From: Planctomycetota bacterium
GTDB taxonomy: Bacteria > Planctomycetota > Phycisphaerae > UBA1845 > UTPLA1
Direction: 5' to 3'
Length of the DNA: 64,000 nucleotides
Assembly: GCA_016712275.1 (NCBI GenBank)
Contig: JADJRI010000004.1
Location: 1-64,000 of the forward strand
Shown here: piece by piece, positions 55,319 to 64,000 of the stretch
Layout of the letters: each line of letters opens with the position of its first letter
Numbering within the stretch: position 1 is the stretch's first letter
Notes under the pieces: generated by a model
Database searches by the model: none
What the model was told of the DNA's origin: nothing
What the model saw: the letters and a program-made list of their open reading frames with translations, nothing else
Position numbers and translations under genes: made by a program

Positions 55319-55984
55319 ATGAACAAGAAACCCCAAAATCGCGCCTCCGTATTCCTTCGCCCCTTCGCCTGTGCAGCGGCTATCGTTTTCGCCGGCGCGC
55401 CGGCCTGCAACAATCCCAACAACCAGATGCAGGAGACGTCGCCATACAAAGCCACGAAGCAGCCGACGAGCGAACCCCTGCCGATTTCCGCTCCGCCGAA
55501 TATGGAAGAATCCAATATCATCCGCGTCAACAAGATATTCGACAGCTTTCCCTGGCTCAGCTTCAGCAACGACGGCAGCGGACGCGTCAACGGGTTTAAG
55601 TGTGCCGTTTATCTCGAAGGCCCGAAGAGCACCAAGGGTGTCTTTGGCAGCGGCACCATGGTCATCACCATGTATCGCCTCGATCATGACCGGTTGAATC
55701 GCGAAGTTCCGACGGAAATGAAATGCTGGACGTTTACGCGCGAGGAGGCCCTGCCTTATCGCGCGAGAAACATGTCCATGCTCGGGTGGGGCTATGGCTT
55801 TCGCCTGCCTTGGGGCGATGACATCAGGGTCAGCGGGCGGAAAATCGCCATTGTCATCAAATATGTCCGCGACGACGGGCGCGTGGTCAGTTCTTCGCGA
55901 AAAGTGTTGCGTGTTCCTTTTACCGGCGACGTTCAGCCGATGCCGCAGCGCGAAAGCCAGCCGAATGTGAACGCCCGACGATAA
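55319..55984 (+). CDS. Lipoprotein of unknown function downstream of the secretin
   Basis: 221 residues from ATG 55319, with an N-terminal signal ending in the lipobox AGAPAC. The mature protein has a short Pro/Thr-rich linker followed by a beta-rich domain (IIRVNKIFDSFPWLSFSNDG; VNGFKCAVYLEGPKSTKGVF; GSGTMVITMYRLDHDRLNRE). The 34-base spacing and same direction as gspD make co-transcription likely. A pilotin or accessory role for the giant secretin is possible but inferred only from position; no pilotin family similarity is seen. Confidence 0.75.
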   Translation: MNKKPQNRASVFLRPFACAAAIVFAGAPACNNPNNQMQETSPYKATKQPTSEPLPISAPPNMEESNIIRVNKIFDSFPWLSFSNDGSGRVNGFKCAVYLEGPKSTKGVFGSGTMVITMYRLDHDRLNREVPTEMKCWTFTREEALPYRARNMSMLGWGYGFRLPWGDDIRVSGRKIAIVIKYVRDDGRVVSSSRKVLRVPFTGDVQPMPQRESQPNVNARR

Positions 55985-56030
55985 CTCGCCATGACCGGGC
56001 CGTTGCTTTACGGCAATCTCAAGGAGGCCT

Positions 56031-56659
56031 ATGAACGCGATCGAAAACGCCGACCGCGATGTCGCAAGGGAATGCATGACGGCCATGGACGTTCTTCGAA
56101 CCGCGAAGAACGCCTTCTTTTGGCTGGCCGTCGTTGCGATCGTGCTCCATCTTTTTGCATGGTTTGGCGGCGGCCCCGGGCGCAGAGCGCCGCTTCCACT
56201 GTTTTAGAAGCCGAAACACAGTCGCGTGCGGCGACGTCCGATTCTGCCCGAAGCATCGGCCGCGTGCTCGAATCCCGCCTGACGCTCATTGGATTCGTGG
56301 GCCGGGCATCGGTGCTGGTCTGCGCGGGGATTTTCATTATTTGCCTGCTCGTCAGTCTCGCCGGACGGCTGGGCGGGACGGTCGGTTTCACGAAGTCCTG
56401 CGTCTGGTCGCTTGTGTCGCTGGCAATGGTGATGCCCTGGGTCGGGCCGGATGTTCGACAGACGTCCGCGTTTCGATCGGCGTTTTTCGATGGCGACGAA
56501 CTCTACGGCTTTGGCGATGGTTTCGTGGCACTCATCCGCTTTGTGGTGTGTCCGCTCCTCGTTCTTGGGTGCCTGTTCCTCGCACAACTTCAGTTTCGCA
56601 TCGCATTTCGAAGAGTAATGCTGCCTGCCGGCGGCAAGCTGCCGATCCACGAGGTATGA
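56031..56659 (+). CDS. Membrane protein of unknown function (one frameshift)
   Basis: ATG 56031 follows a perfect AAGGAGG. The first frame gives MNAIENADRDVARECMTAMD and a membrane helix (FFWLAVVAIVLHLFAWF). In a run of four C near 56176 one base is missing; with five C the frame continues PRAQSAASTVLEAETQ into three more hydrophobic segments (GRASVLVCAGIFIICLLVSL, CVWSLVSLAMVMPWV, VVCPLLVLGCLFLAQLQF). Corrected length is about 209 residues with four helices. I recognise no family. Its stop overlaps the start of the VKOR-DsbA gene (ATGA), so the two are coupled. Confidence 0.7.
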
Positions 56660-57939
56660 CTGCAATCGACGCCGCGACTTCCCCATCCGCCACGACCGCC
56701 GGCACCCCGCACGAACAAGGCGCGAAACGCGCTGCGCTCGTGATCCTCGCATTCGCCGGGCTTGCGATTTCCCTCATACTGACCGCAATGAGCAATTCGG
56801 CCGGCAACGGTTCGCTGGTGTCATCCCTGTGCTCGCCGTCCGCCAGAGTGAACTGTGAGCACGTTCTTGCCAGCGATGCCGCCCGCATCGGCCCCATATC
56901 ATCGGCCTTGCTCGGCGTCGCTTATTTCGCCGCGCTGTTGACATGGTTCGTCGCTGTCGGCCTTCCCAATCACAAAGGCCGCAAGTGGTTCCTGCTGCCT
57001 CTCGCGGTTGTGATCCTCGGCAATCTGGCTTCCCTGCGTTTCGTATATCTAATGGCCGCTGTGCTGCCGGTATGGTGTACATGGTGCGTTGCGGCGCACG
57101 TCGCCAACGCTTTGATATTGCTGGTTATGGTTTTTGCAAGGCCGCGCGCTGGACGTGGCGAAGCCGGTGATGCGCTAACGTTTCCTTCCACCGTTCGTGC
57201 CGGAATCGCGGCCGGGTCCGCCACCTCGCTCGCGCTGGTCATCTTGCTGGCGGGAATCGCGATTCACCATCAAGTGAATTCGTTTCGATTCCAGGCGGAA
57301 TATCTCAAGCTCGCCAATGATGTGGACTACATCGTCTGGAAGCACCGGACCGCCCCCAATATAGAGTTCTCGGTTCGGCCCACCGACACGGTCGTCGGAA
57401 CCGAAGACGCCGCGCATACACTGGTTGTCTTCTCCGATTTTGAGTGCGCCGCCTGCGCGGAGTTTCACCGCAACGCCCAGTCACTTGTCCAGTCGTTTCC
57501 CGGTGTACGAGTTGTCTTTCGGCAGTTCCCCATGTGCGGCGATTGCAATCCGAGCGTGAAGCAGTCCTTCCACCCTCATGCCTGCGACGCGGCGATGGCC
57601 GCCGAGGCCTTTGCGGAACGAACCTCAGATTCCCGGCTACGAATGCAATACATGAGCCGCCTGTTCGATTCCCGTGCCCGATTCGCCGGCAAGCCCTATG
57701 CCGCCCTCGCGTCGGAAGTTGCAAAAATGGACCAGAGTGCCTTTAAGCAAGCCATGCAGTCGGACATCGTCAAGCGCCGGGTCGCCGAGGATGTCGAACT
57801 CGGCAATCGCATCGGCCTCGAAGGCACGCCGGCGATGTTTCTCGACGGCAGGCGTCTGCCGACATGGCGCATCGTCACCCCGGAATCAAAGCCCGATGTG
57901 CCCGGGACGAAGAAACTCTGGAGCGCATTATTAAAGTGA
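56656..57939 (+). CDS. Vitamin K epoxide reductase-DsbA fusion protein
   Basis: 427 residues from ATG 56656. Residues ~25-175 form a VKOR domain with four or five membrane helices, the loop cysteines in LCSPSARVNCEHVLAS, the conserved IGPISSALLGVAYF, and the active-site pair WCTWC. After another membrane helix (SLALVILLAGIAIHHQ) comes a periplasmic thioredoxin/DsbA-like domain (residues ~250-427) with the redox motif CAAC in VVFSDFECAACAEFH and the cis-Pro loop GLEGTPAMFLDG. Such fusions combine the disulfide oxidant and its quinone-linked reoxidase in one protein and form disulfide bonds in exported proteins. Its place behind the secretion cluster suggests it serves secreted or envelope proteins such as the Cys-rich surface protein at 1-1480. 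Confidence 0.9.
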   Translation: MTAIDAATSPSATTAGTPHEQGAKRAALVILAFAGLAISLILTAMSNSAGNGSLVSSLCSPSARVNCEHVLASDAARIGPISSALLGVAYFAALLTWFVAVGLPNHKGRKWFLLPLAVVILGNLASLRFVYLMAAVLPVWCTWCVAAHVANALILLVMVFARPRAGRGEAGDALTFPSTVRAGIAAGSATSLALVILLAGIAIHHQVNSFRFQAEYLKLANDVDYIVWKHRTAPNIEFSVRPTDTVVGTEDAAHTLVVFSDFECAACAEFHRNAQSLVQSFPGVRVVFRQFPMCGDCNPSVKQSFHPHACDAAMAAEAFAERTSDSRLRMQYMSRLFDSRARFAGKPYAALASEVAKMDQSAFKQAMQSDIVKRRVAEDVELGNRIGLEGTPAMFLDGRRLPTWRIVTPESKPDVPGTKKLWSALLK

Positions 57940-57940
57940 A

Positions 57941-59689
57941 TCAGTCCAGATACCCCAAATCGCTCAGCCGCGTCGCAACTTCGCGCATCTGGGTTTCCGA
58001 CAAGACTGGCACCGCCTCGTCCACCTTGCGGTCCGACGGCGGTTCGTAGGTGACTTCGACGGGGGCCCGGAAGATCTTCCGAAGCACGCGGCCGTCCATG
58101 TCCTTGGGCACGGGCTCGCCGAGGCCGGCGAGAATGGTCGGCGCGAGGTCGGCAATGTGGGCGCGAAGGGTCATGCCGCTTTTCACCGCGGCGCCTTGTG
58201 CCACAAAGACGCCATCGAGCCGGTGCGTGCCTTCCAGCCGGTTGAAGGGCACCCAGCGCACCGGCGATCGGCCGCGAATTTTCTTGACGACGGCCAGCCC
58301 GTCCGCCGGAGCGAGCAGCAAATCCGGCATCCACGGATGATCGGCGCGATTGCAGCGATACAGGTCTTCCGTGATGAACACATCGGTAAAAATGTTCATT
58401 TCGCGGCCGTCGCGATCCCTGCATTTCGATGCCAGCAGCCGGTCGCGCACTTCGGCGCGAACCCGCTCAAAATCGCGCGGCTCGACGATACCATGCTGCT
58501 GTCGCCCCTTCAGGTTGACATACAGAAAACCGTAAACGCCGGCATGCAAAACGCACGCCTTGGTGCGCGACCAGTCGATCGCCAGATCGTGATCGAGATG
58601 GCTCGATTGGCCGGCCGTCGCCGAAAAGCCGGGCTTCGCAAGTCGGCGAATCCAGGTCGATGTGCGCGTCCTGAGCTGTGCCAGCGGACTGCGCAGCGAG
58701 AGAAATCCCCATTGGTTCAAGAGCAGATTCGGCTGCGCCTTGCCATCCAGGCTTCCGTGGCCGTGGTCCGACATGACGATGATGTCGGCCTTCTGCTCGG
58801 CGGCGAGTTTCTTGAGCTTGCCGACCACGCCATCAAGACGCATCCAGCATTCCTCAACGAGCTTGGCCCGCGCTGGGTCGTCCTTCTTGGTGCGCTCATC
58901 GATGTAGCGCCATGCCTTGTGCTGCAAATTATCGACAAACTTGTAGAGCACCATCATCACATCCCAGCCATACTTGTCGCCGCAGAAGCGGGCCAGGTCA
59001 TAGCCGCGCTCGAAGCTTTGGCTGATGTACTCGATGTTCTTGCGGAACATGTCGTCGCCGCCCGTCGCCTTCCGCTCCCACTTTTTCTCGTGGGTGTAAT
59101 CGGGATACTTGGCGAGAATTTCTTTTTGCAGCGCCCGCGGATAGGTGAAGTCCTTGCCCTGCGGCGTGTCGAAGCCGGAGATCATGAAGCCGTTGACCGG
59201 CTCGGGTGGAAACGTCATCGGCACGTTGATCGAACCGACGCGGTAATTCTTGTCCGAAAGAATCTGCCAGATCGTTTTGGCCTTGCTGCTGATCTTGGTG
59301 TTGTTGTTGAAGGTGAGCTGGTTGGTCTTCGGGTCGTATCGCAGAAAGTCGATGATGCCATGCTTGCCCGGCCCCTTGCCGGTCATGAATGTTGTCCAGG
59401 CGGCCGGTGTGATGGGCGGACGGGTCGATTCCAGCGGACCCGAGACGCCGCGATCGACCAGGTCCTTCAACTCCGGCATCAGCCCGCGCTCCATCAGCGG
59501 GCCGAGAACATCAAACGTCGCTCCATCGAGACCAATGAGCATGAGACGGCGGAATTGGCCGTGGCGGTCGTCCTCTTCGATTATGCGGGCGTTCGAAATC
59601 AATCCTGGTTCCTCGGGGTTGCCATGGTGCCGTTTCATCAGAAGGACGGCCGATTGAAAGTGAGATTCTAGGTCATTTCGGCGACCCAT
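57941..59689 (-). CDS. Alkaline phosphatase-superfamily protein (type I phosphodiesterase / nucleotide pyrophosphatase type)
   Basis: 582 residues from ATG 59689 (ATG 59638 is also in frame). The metal-site residues of the superfamily are visible: LIGLDGATFDVLGPLM, the Thr nucleophile in PPITPAAWTTFMTGKGPGKHG, KFVDNLQHKAW, IVMSDHGHGSLDG, and a late His in LEGTHRLDGVFVAQG. This pattern matches the family of predicted phosphodiesterases acting on nucleotides or phospholipid-like substrates; no signal peptide is seen. The substrate is unknown. The gene converges on the VKOR-DsbA gene with a one-base gap and is followed upstream by a membrane glycosyltransferase in the same direction. Confidence 0.88.
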   Translation of the reverse strand: MGRRNDLESHFQSAVLLMKRHHGNPEEPGLISNARIIEEDDRHGQFRRLMLIGLDGATFDVLGPLMERGLMPELKDLVDRGVSGPLESTRPPITPAAWTTFMTGKGPGKHGIIDFLRYDPKTNQLTFNNNTKISSKAKTIWQILSDKNYRVGSINVPMTFPPEPVNGFMISGFDTPQGKDFTYPRALQKEILAKYPDYTHEKKWERKATGGDDMFRKNIEYISQSFERGYDLARFCGDKYGWDVMMVLYKFVDNLQHKAWRYIDERTKKDDPARAKLVEECWMRLDGVVGKLKKLAAEQKADIIVMSDHGHGSLDGKAQPNLLLNQWGFLSLRSPLAQLRTRTSTWIRRLAKPGFSATAGQSSHLDHDLAIDWSRTKACVLHAGVYGFLYVNLKGRQQHGIVEPRDFERVRAEVRDRLLASKCRDRDGREMNIFTDVFITEDLYRCNRADHPWMPDLLLAPADGLAVVKKIRGRSPVRWVPFNRLEGTHRLDGVFVAQGAAVKSGMTLRAHIADLAPTILAGLGEPVPKDMDGRVLRKIFRAPVEVTYEPPSDRKVDEAVPVLSETQMREVATRLSDLGYLD

Positions 59690-59737
59690 GCAATCTTGGG
59701 GTCCAGTCGTAATGTATGGTGGCTACTTAGTTTACAG

Positions 59738-61374
59738 TTAATTCGCAGGTATGCGGCTCGGCCATTCCGCGACTTTTTCAAATACATGAAGGTATGGCTC
59801 CTGGCGCCTCGGCTTCGGCGGCGACGTTAAGACGCGACGAAATGATGCAGTGTTCGTGAACTCTTCGAGATTCAATTGATGGTCGTGGCTGCCGGCAAAT
59901 TGCTGCTCCCATGCGATGAGCGTGCCCACGGGTGCGTCCTCGATTCGCTTGCGGGTGGATGGGCGATTCGGCGGCAACGCCTGTTTCTTTTCATAGTCAA
60001 TCCAAAGGAGCGCGGAGACGAGGGGCCGATCGCCAAGCCCTTTTTTTTCTAATTCAGCAAGCGCGTCGGCAATGATGGGTGCTTCCTCGGGCGGCTGAAG
60101 CGGCCGATGTAAGATATAGCCCGTGAAGAGCATGAGTGCGATGAGGGCGCCGGGTGTGAGCAGGCGGATGATCCTCGATTCGCGCCGCCGAAACAGCAGC
60201 GCGGTGCAGGCCAGCAGGGCGAAGACGATTGCAACAACGCGAATGGCGACCTGTGCCTCCTTCACTTTCGGAAACTCAATGTCGATGCCGCGGTGCAGCC
60301 GGACTTGCAATTCAAGCGAAAACCAGAGCAGTGCCATCGCCGCGGCGACGAGCAATGTACACTTCAATCTTCCGCGCTGGTCAGCATCGAAAAGTCCATT
60401 CCAGCCGGCCAGCGCGGCGATGCCGACCAGCGGACCGATCGGAACAAGAAAGCGGGCATAGCCGCCCGAATCGAACAGTCCGAAAACGCGGATGATGGTC
60501 TGTGCGATGAAGTATGCCGCAATGCAGGCGCAGACCAGTTTCCGCGCCATGGCGGCGGAGTCATGCGCGCGCCCAGGGTCACCCCGGGTCTGTCGCAGGC
60601 CGCCGCCCTTGGCCAACATGGCGGCCAGACCGGCAAATGCCAATACACTGACACCCGGCCCCCACGCATGCATCGATCTCGCCACAAACGTCAGCCACCC
60701 GTCGCTTCCATATTGGCTCGACGGCTTGGGCTGAAAGTAAAGCTCGATGGCGGTGGTCATGCCGGCCAGCCATGCCGCCGCATTGACACCAATCGGCGCC
60801 CATGCAAGCGGCCACAGCCGTAGCAGATTCACCCCGGCCCGCCACGCAAAGTATGCCCAGATCGGCAAAAAAAGGATGGCCTCATGCCGCGTGACAAACC
60901 CAAGCGAGAGAATCACGCTCGACCATTCCCACCGCCCGCGAACGGCCAGCAACACGGCCGCGGCGAGATAAAAAGCCAGCGGCGTCTCCGTCAGCGTGGT
61001 CTGGGCGAGTTGAAAATAGAGGGGCTGCGCCCATGCGAAGAGTGCCGCCGCCCAGGCATTGCGAATGCCGGCATGCCGGGCGATCCGAAAGGCAATCCAC
61101 CCGGCGGCGGCCGACAGGGCCGCGGAAAGCAGCTTGTCGGCCGTCCAGCCCAGGATGGCCAATGGAAAATAGGGCACGGTAAACCCCCGGACGTCCCAAG
61201 TGATCGAGCAAATAGCTCGGCCACAGCCACGCCCATCTGGCAAAAAGAAAATGGGTGATATCGTCAAAATGGTGCAGGCCGTCGGGCGACATGAAGATGC
61301 AGGTCGCAGCCGCGAGGAATCCACCCAGCGTCACGCACACAGCAAGTCGCAGGTCGCGATCCGAACGGCTGTTC
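59738..61374 (-). CDS. ArnT / GT39-like membrane glycosyltransferase (one frameshift)
   Basis: ATG 61374 starts a frame with LAVCVTLGGFLAAATCIFMS followed by DGLHHFDDITHFLFARWAW, where the Asp pair resembles the catalytic acidic residues of GT-C enzymes. An extra G in a run of five near 61188 shifts the frame; it continues as FTVPYFPLAILGWTADKLLS and then about ten membrane helices with a short periplasmic C-terminal domain. Corrected length is about 545 residues. GT-C enzymes transfer sugars from polyprenyl-phosphate donors to lipids or proteins outside the membrane; the acceptor is unknown. Confidence 0.8.
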
Positions 61375-61470
61375 ATGGATTGGTCGGCCTTTTGCATTGC
61401 ATGGCATCATGCGGAGAATCGGACTCGTGTAAAGGCGGGATCGAGTTTGGGTATGGGTAAAGTTAAATGT

Positions 61471-61493
61471 GGCACAGCCGCCCCCGGCTGTGG
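61471..61493. repeat. Short hairpin repeat (CACAGCC - GGCTGTG)
   Basis: Arms CACAGCC (61473-61479) and GGCTGTG (61486-61492) flank GCCCCC. It is non-coding, in the divergent region between the glycosyltransferase and the dockerin protein. Similar GGCACAGCC-GGCTGTG units are common dispersed repeats in planctomycetes. Confidence 0.5.
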
Positions 61494-61689
61494 AATTTCA
61501 TCAAACTTTAGCAGTACCCGAGATTGGGGCATTGAGCGGAAAGTGGTTTGAGTCATGTGGCGGGGGTGTTTGAGGGCAAACCTTTTGGGCGTAATTCGCA
61601 GGATTTTCGAAAAGTTCTGTACAATACCCCTCCGGAAGCCGCCCAATCTTATGTCCGAATTCTGTAGCATTTTGAAGAGGGAGTGGGTC

Positions 61690-62906
61690 ATGGTACGACT
61701 TTCCTGTTTTTCGGGTCTGGGGCTTTTTGCGTTTTTATTGATCGGTTTTGCTCAATCCGCCGCCGCCTCGGATTGCACCCAATCGTCGGTCGGGTTGGTG
61801 CCGCTCAGCGAATTGCGCACCGGCCTCTACCTCGGTCAATTTCAGGGCGGTTTGTATCCAAACGGCCTGAATTTCCCGCCGGCTGCTCATGCGGCCGAAG
61901 GCCGAGCTCGGGCATTGGCCGTGGAGCCGCTGGATACGAGCGGAAACCCCAGCGCGACCGGCCGTTATGTTTTGCTCTCCATCGGCATGTCGAATACGAC
62001 GCAGGAATTTTGTTCCGCCGGCGGGGGGGAGCCCTGCGATGCGTGGAGCTTCAAAGGACAGGCGACAGCCCACCCTGCGCTCAAGACGGCCGGCCTCGTG
62101 ATCGTGAACGGCGCGCGCGGCGGTCAGGCGATTTCAAGTTGGGACGCGCCCACCGATGCAAATTACGACCGGGTTCGCGATCAGGACCTCACCCGCGCGG
62201 CCTGACCGAAGCGCAGGTGCAGATCGTCTGGATCAAACAGGCGAACCCCGGGCCGACCAATTCCCTGCCCGCGGCCAATGCGGACGCCATGAATGTCATG
62301 TCGGGTTTGGGCAACATCGTGCGCTCCGCGAAATTGCGATATCCCAATCTGCGTATGGCGTTCTTTTCCTCGCGCATCTATGCGGGCTATGCCAGCACGG
62401 GGCTGAATCCCGAGCCCTATGCCTACGAGGGGGCCTTCGGTGTCAAATGGCTGATCGAAGCGCAGATCGAACAAATGGCCGGTGGCGGCATCGATCCGAC
62501 GGCGGGCGATCTCGACTATGTCAATGGTACGTCACCGTGGCTCGCGTGGGGCCCTTACTTGTGGGCCGATGGCCTGACGCCGCGCGAGGATGGAATGACA
62601 TGGACCTGTGCCGACATGCAGTCGGACGGAACGCACCCGGCGCAGACTGGCGAAGAAAAGGTCGGCTCGATGCTGCTGCAATTCATGCTCAATTCACCCT
62701 ACAGACGCCCGTGGTTCACCAATTGCTGGACGGCCGACCCCGATGGCAACGGCGAGCTGAACATGGCGGATATTCCTGTCTTTGTGGATGTGCTCCTTGG
62801 CATCGACGGTGCACCGATGCATGCCTTCGGGTCCGATCGCAATTGCGACGGCCGCGTGTCGGGGGCCGATGTGGAGCCGTTTGTAGATGGACTGCTCGCG
62901 AACTGA
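61690..62906 (+). CDS. Secreted SGNH-type hydrolase with dockerin-like C-terminus (one frameshift)
   Basis: ATG 61690 follows GAGGGAG and starts a signal peptide (GLFAFLLIGFAQSAAAS). The N-terminal frame has VLLSIGMSNTTQEFCSAGG, the first block of an SGNH esterase with the Ser nucleophile, and IVNGARGGQAISSW with the Gly block. A missing C near 62193 (CCC for CCCC) shifts the frame; the second frame continues RGLTEAQVQIVWIKQANPG and ends with SDGTHPAQTGEEKVGSMLL, containing the catalytic Asp-x-x-His. The C-terminal ~60 residues form a dockerin-like pair of EF-hand-type loops (DPDGNGELNMADIPVFVDVL and DRNCDGRVSGADVEPFVDGL). Corrected length is about 405 residues; it is probably an extracellular esterase of unknown substrate. 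Confidence 0.83.
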
Positions 62907-62926
62907 CAGCATGGTCGCCGCCATCA

Positions 62927-63412
62927 TTATGGCACTAAGAATCCAAGATGCAGTTCCGCGTGCCTTAGCATCAGTTGCAGTCGCACGCTCTCGCTGACCT
63001 GTCCGAACCCCGGGCTGTGGTACCTCGAGGGCTCGCCGTTCTTCAGGCGCGCCAGCGCCTTCTTGTAGCGTTCGGCGGCTTCGGCGGTGGGTATGTCGTC
63101 CATGCCGAACGTGCCCCTCTCAGTGCCCGGAATCTTCACGCCCTTGGGCATGCCGTCGCGCGCATACTTTCCGACCATGAACTTAAGAACCCAGCGAACG
63201 AAAAACGGCGGGCGCTTGAGCGGAAAGCCGACATAGGCGTATTCGATCCACGATGCGAGATGGGCCAGATTCTGGCCGGCCGTCCAGTTGCCAAGACGGC
63301 GCAGCGTCCCGGCCTGGTCGGCGGCGACAATGCGGTCGACCTCGGCGATGCATTCGTCGATGCTTGCGAAATGAAGTTTGCGATGCTCGATGACTTTGGC
63401 GGTGTCGATCAT
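62927..63412 (-). CDS. DUF1569 family protein (DinB-like fold)
   Basis: 161 residues from ATG 63412; a TTG 27 bases upstream is also in frame. The family patterns are LGNWTAGQNLAHLASWIEYA near residue 45, the hydrophobic RPPFFVRWVLKFMVG segment, and the C-terminal HSPGFGQVSESVRLQLMLRH followed by AELHLGFL. His residues at these places (NLAHL, MLRHAELH) correspond to the metal ligands of DinB-like helical bundles. No function is known for the family. It precedes, on the same strand, nothing but its own stop at 62927. Confidence 0.85.
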   Translation of the reverse strand: MIDTAKVIEHRKLHFASIDECIAEVDRIVAADQAGTLRRLGNWTAGQNLAHLASWIEYAYVGFPLKRPPFFVRWVLKFMVGKYARDGMPKGVKIPGTERGTFGMDDIPTAEAAERYKKALARLKNGEPSRYHSPGFGQVSESVRLQLMLRHAELHLGFLVP

Positions 63413-63442
63413 GATGGGTTCCCGGATATTCCGGTTCAAATC

Positions 63443-63871
63443 TTACAGCTTTTTCAGGGCCCTTTGAACGCGGGTTTTTTGAGAGGCTTTTTCGAGCTTG
63501 GGAAGACGCTTCTCAATGGTCGCTTTCAATTTGTCGGGTGCGGCCAAACGCAGAACATCGAGCGACACGTCGACATACATTGGGAACTGGTTGTTCGGGC
63601 AAGTCGCGAGTTGTTCGAGGGGCGCACTTCGGGCGTGGGGCGACCGGCGGTTTGCGGAATGCCGGGCGTGGTCGCGGGCGATGACGGAATCGCCGTTGGC
63701 GGCGGCCATGATTTTGTCGAGCGATTTCGCGACCTGCTTCGGATCAACGGGGGTGTAATCGGGGCGATCATGCGAGGCGGGTTTTGACTCGGTTCGGATG
63801 GGGCGGGCTTTTCTCTCCGATTTCGTGAGCTGTGACATCGCGAATCGCTTTGCTCTTGTGGTCGAGGGCAT
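63443..63871 (-). CDS. Small basic protein of unknown function
   Basis: 142 residues from ATG 63871, or 130 from ATG 63835 (MSQLTKSERKARPI). It is Lys/Arg/Ala-rich with a disordered N-terminal half and a more ordered C-terminal half (PMYVDVSLDVLRLAAPDKLK, IEKRLPKLEKASQKTRVQRAL). I recognise no domain. It lies 31 bases upstream of the DUF1569 gene on the same strand, so the two may be co-transcribed. The last 130 bases of the window beyond it show no gene. Confidence 0.5.
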   Translation of the reverse strand: MPSTTRAKRFAMSQLTKSERKARPIRTESKPASHDRPDYTPVDPKQVAKSLDKIMAAANGDSVIARDHARHSANRRSPHARSAPLEQLATCPNNQFPMYVDVSLDVLRLAAPDKLKATIEKRLPKLEKASQKTRVQRALKKL

Positions 63872-64000
63872 CGACCATTTAACGACGGCCTTTCGTGGGG
63901 TCGGCGGCGGTTGTTGGTTGGAATTTCTCGGACGGCCGGGGATGAGGCGGGTTTATCGAGCACGACATGTAACTGATCGTTCGACGGTGTGCAACGTAAA

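Overview
This window looks like a GC-rich chromosomal segment of a planctomycete, most likely an uncultivated relative of the Phycisphaerae. That placement is inferred from gene content: a secreted LamG / thrombospondin-3 / FG-GAP protein, a dockerin-like C-terminus on a secreted SGNH-type hydrolase, a receiver-DUF3052 fusion, a nuo operon and a type II secretion/type IV pilus-like locus with RRA-type prepilin leaders, and short palindromic repeats that translate as RDARAT-type peptides inside genes. No rRNA, tRNA, CRISPR array, insertion sequence or prophage was seen. No gene-free stretch is longer than about 300 bases; the longest gaps (2075-2319, 4015-4275, 10457-10729, 18069-18357, 30031-30294, 33638-33918, 41020-41261) show nothing recognisable beyond the small sites listed.

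Layout. 1-5.6 kb: surface protein (runs off the left edge), a broken ferritin-like gene, HNH nuclease, nitrilase-family amidase, receiver-DUF3052 fusion and a membrane methyltransferase-like protein. 5.7-8.7 kb: a tightly overlapping cassette in which a UPF0175/PIN toxin-antitoxin-like pair, methylmalonate-semialdehyde dehydrogenase and a small-ORF/nucleotidyltransferase pair run in one direction. 8.8-13.6 kb: exported phosphatase, hybrid histidine kinase, broken endonuclease/exonuclease/phosphatase-family lipoprotein. 13.8-18.1 kb: a ribose-type sugar ABC transporter (binding lipoprotein, ATPase, permease) with an extra small lipoprotein gene. 18.4-27.9 kb: nuoHJKLMN of respiratory complex I, with a zinc-ribbon gene in the place usually held by nuoI. 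27.9-30.0 kb: TetR regulator divergent from an OsmC-type protein, and a DUF1697 protein.

30.3-55.3 kb is the most striking part: a complete run of type II secretion-like genes (gspF, gspG, gspH, gspI, gspJ, gspK, a PilM/PilN-type gspL, PilO- and PilP/GspC-like pieces) ending in a secretin gene of about 14 kb. After correction of one in-frame stop and three single-base shifts it would encode about 4,670 residues: signal peptide, disordered Pro/Ala-rich region, N0-like domain, roughly 40 tandem secretin N-type modules, and a canonical C-terminal secretin gate. Normal GspD proteins have about 650-800 residues and three N1-type modules. GspH and GspI carry long Gly/Asn-rich tails. No GspE ATPase or prepilin peptidase lies in the window.

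55.3-64 kb: small lipoprotein, membrane protein, a VKOR-DsbA fusion (disulfide formation), a second phosphodiesterase-type protein, an ArnT/GT39-like glycosyltransferase, a secreted SGNH-type hydrolase with dockerin-like end, a DUF1569 protein and an unknown small protein.

Caveat: at least 15 single-base indels (mostly in homopolymer runs) break otherwise well conserved genes across the window, including nuoL three times. This looks like residual long-read sequencing error rather than decay, so I describe the affected genes as single units and give the shift points.
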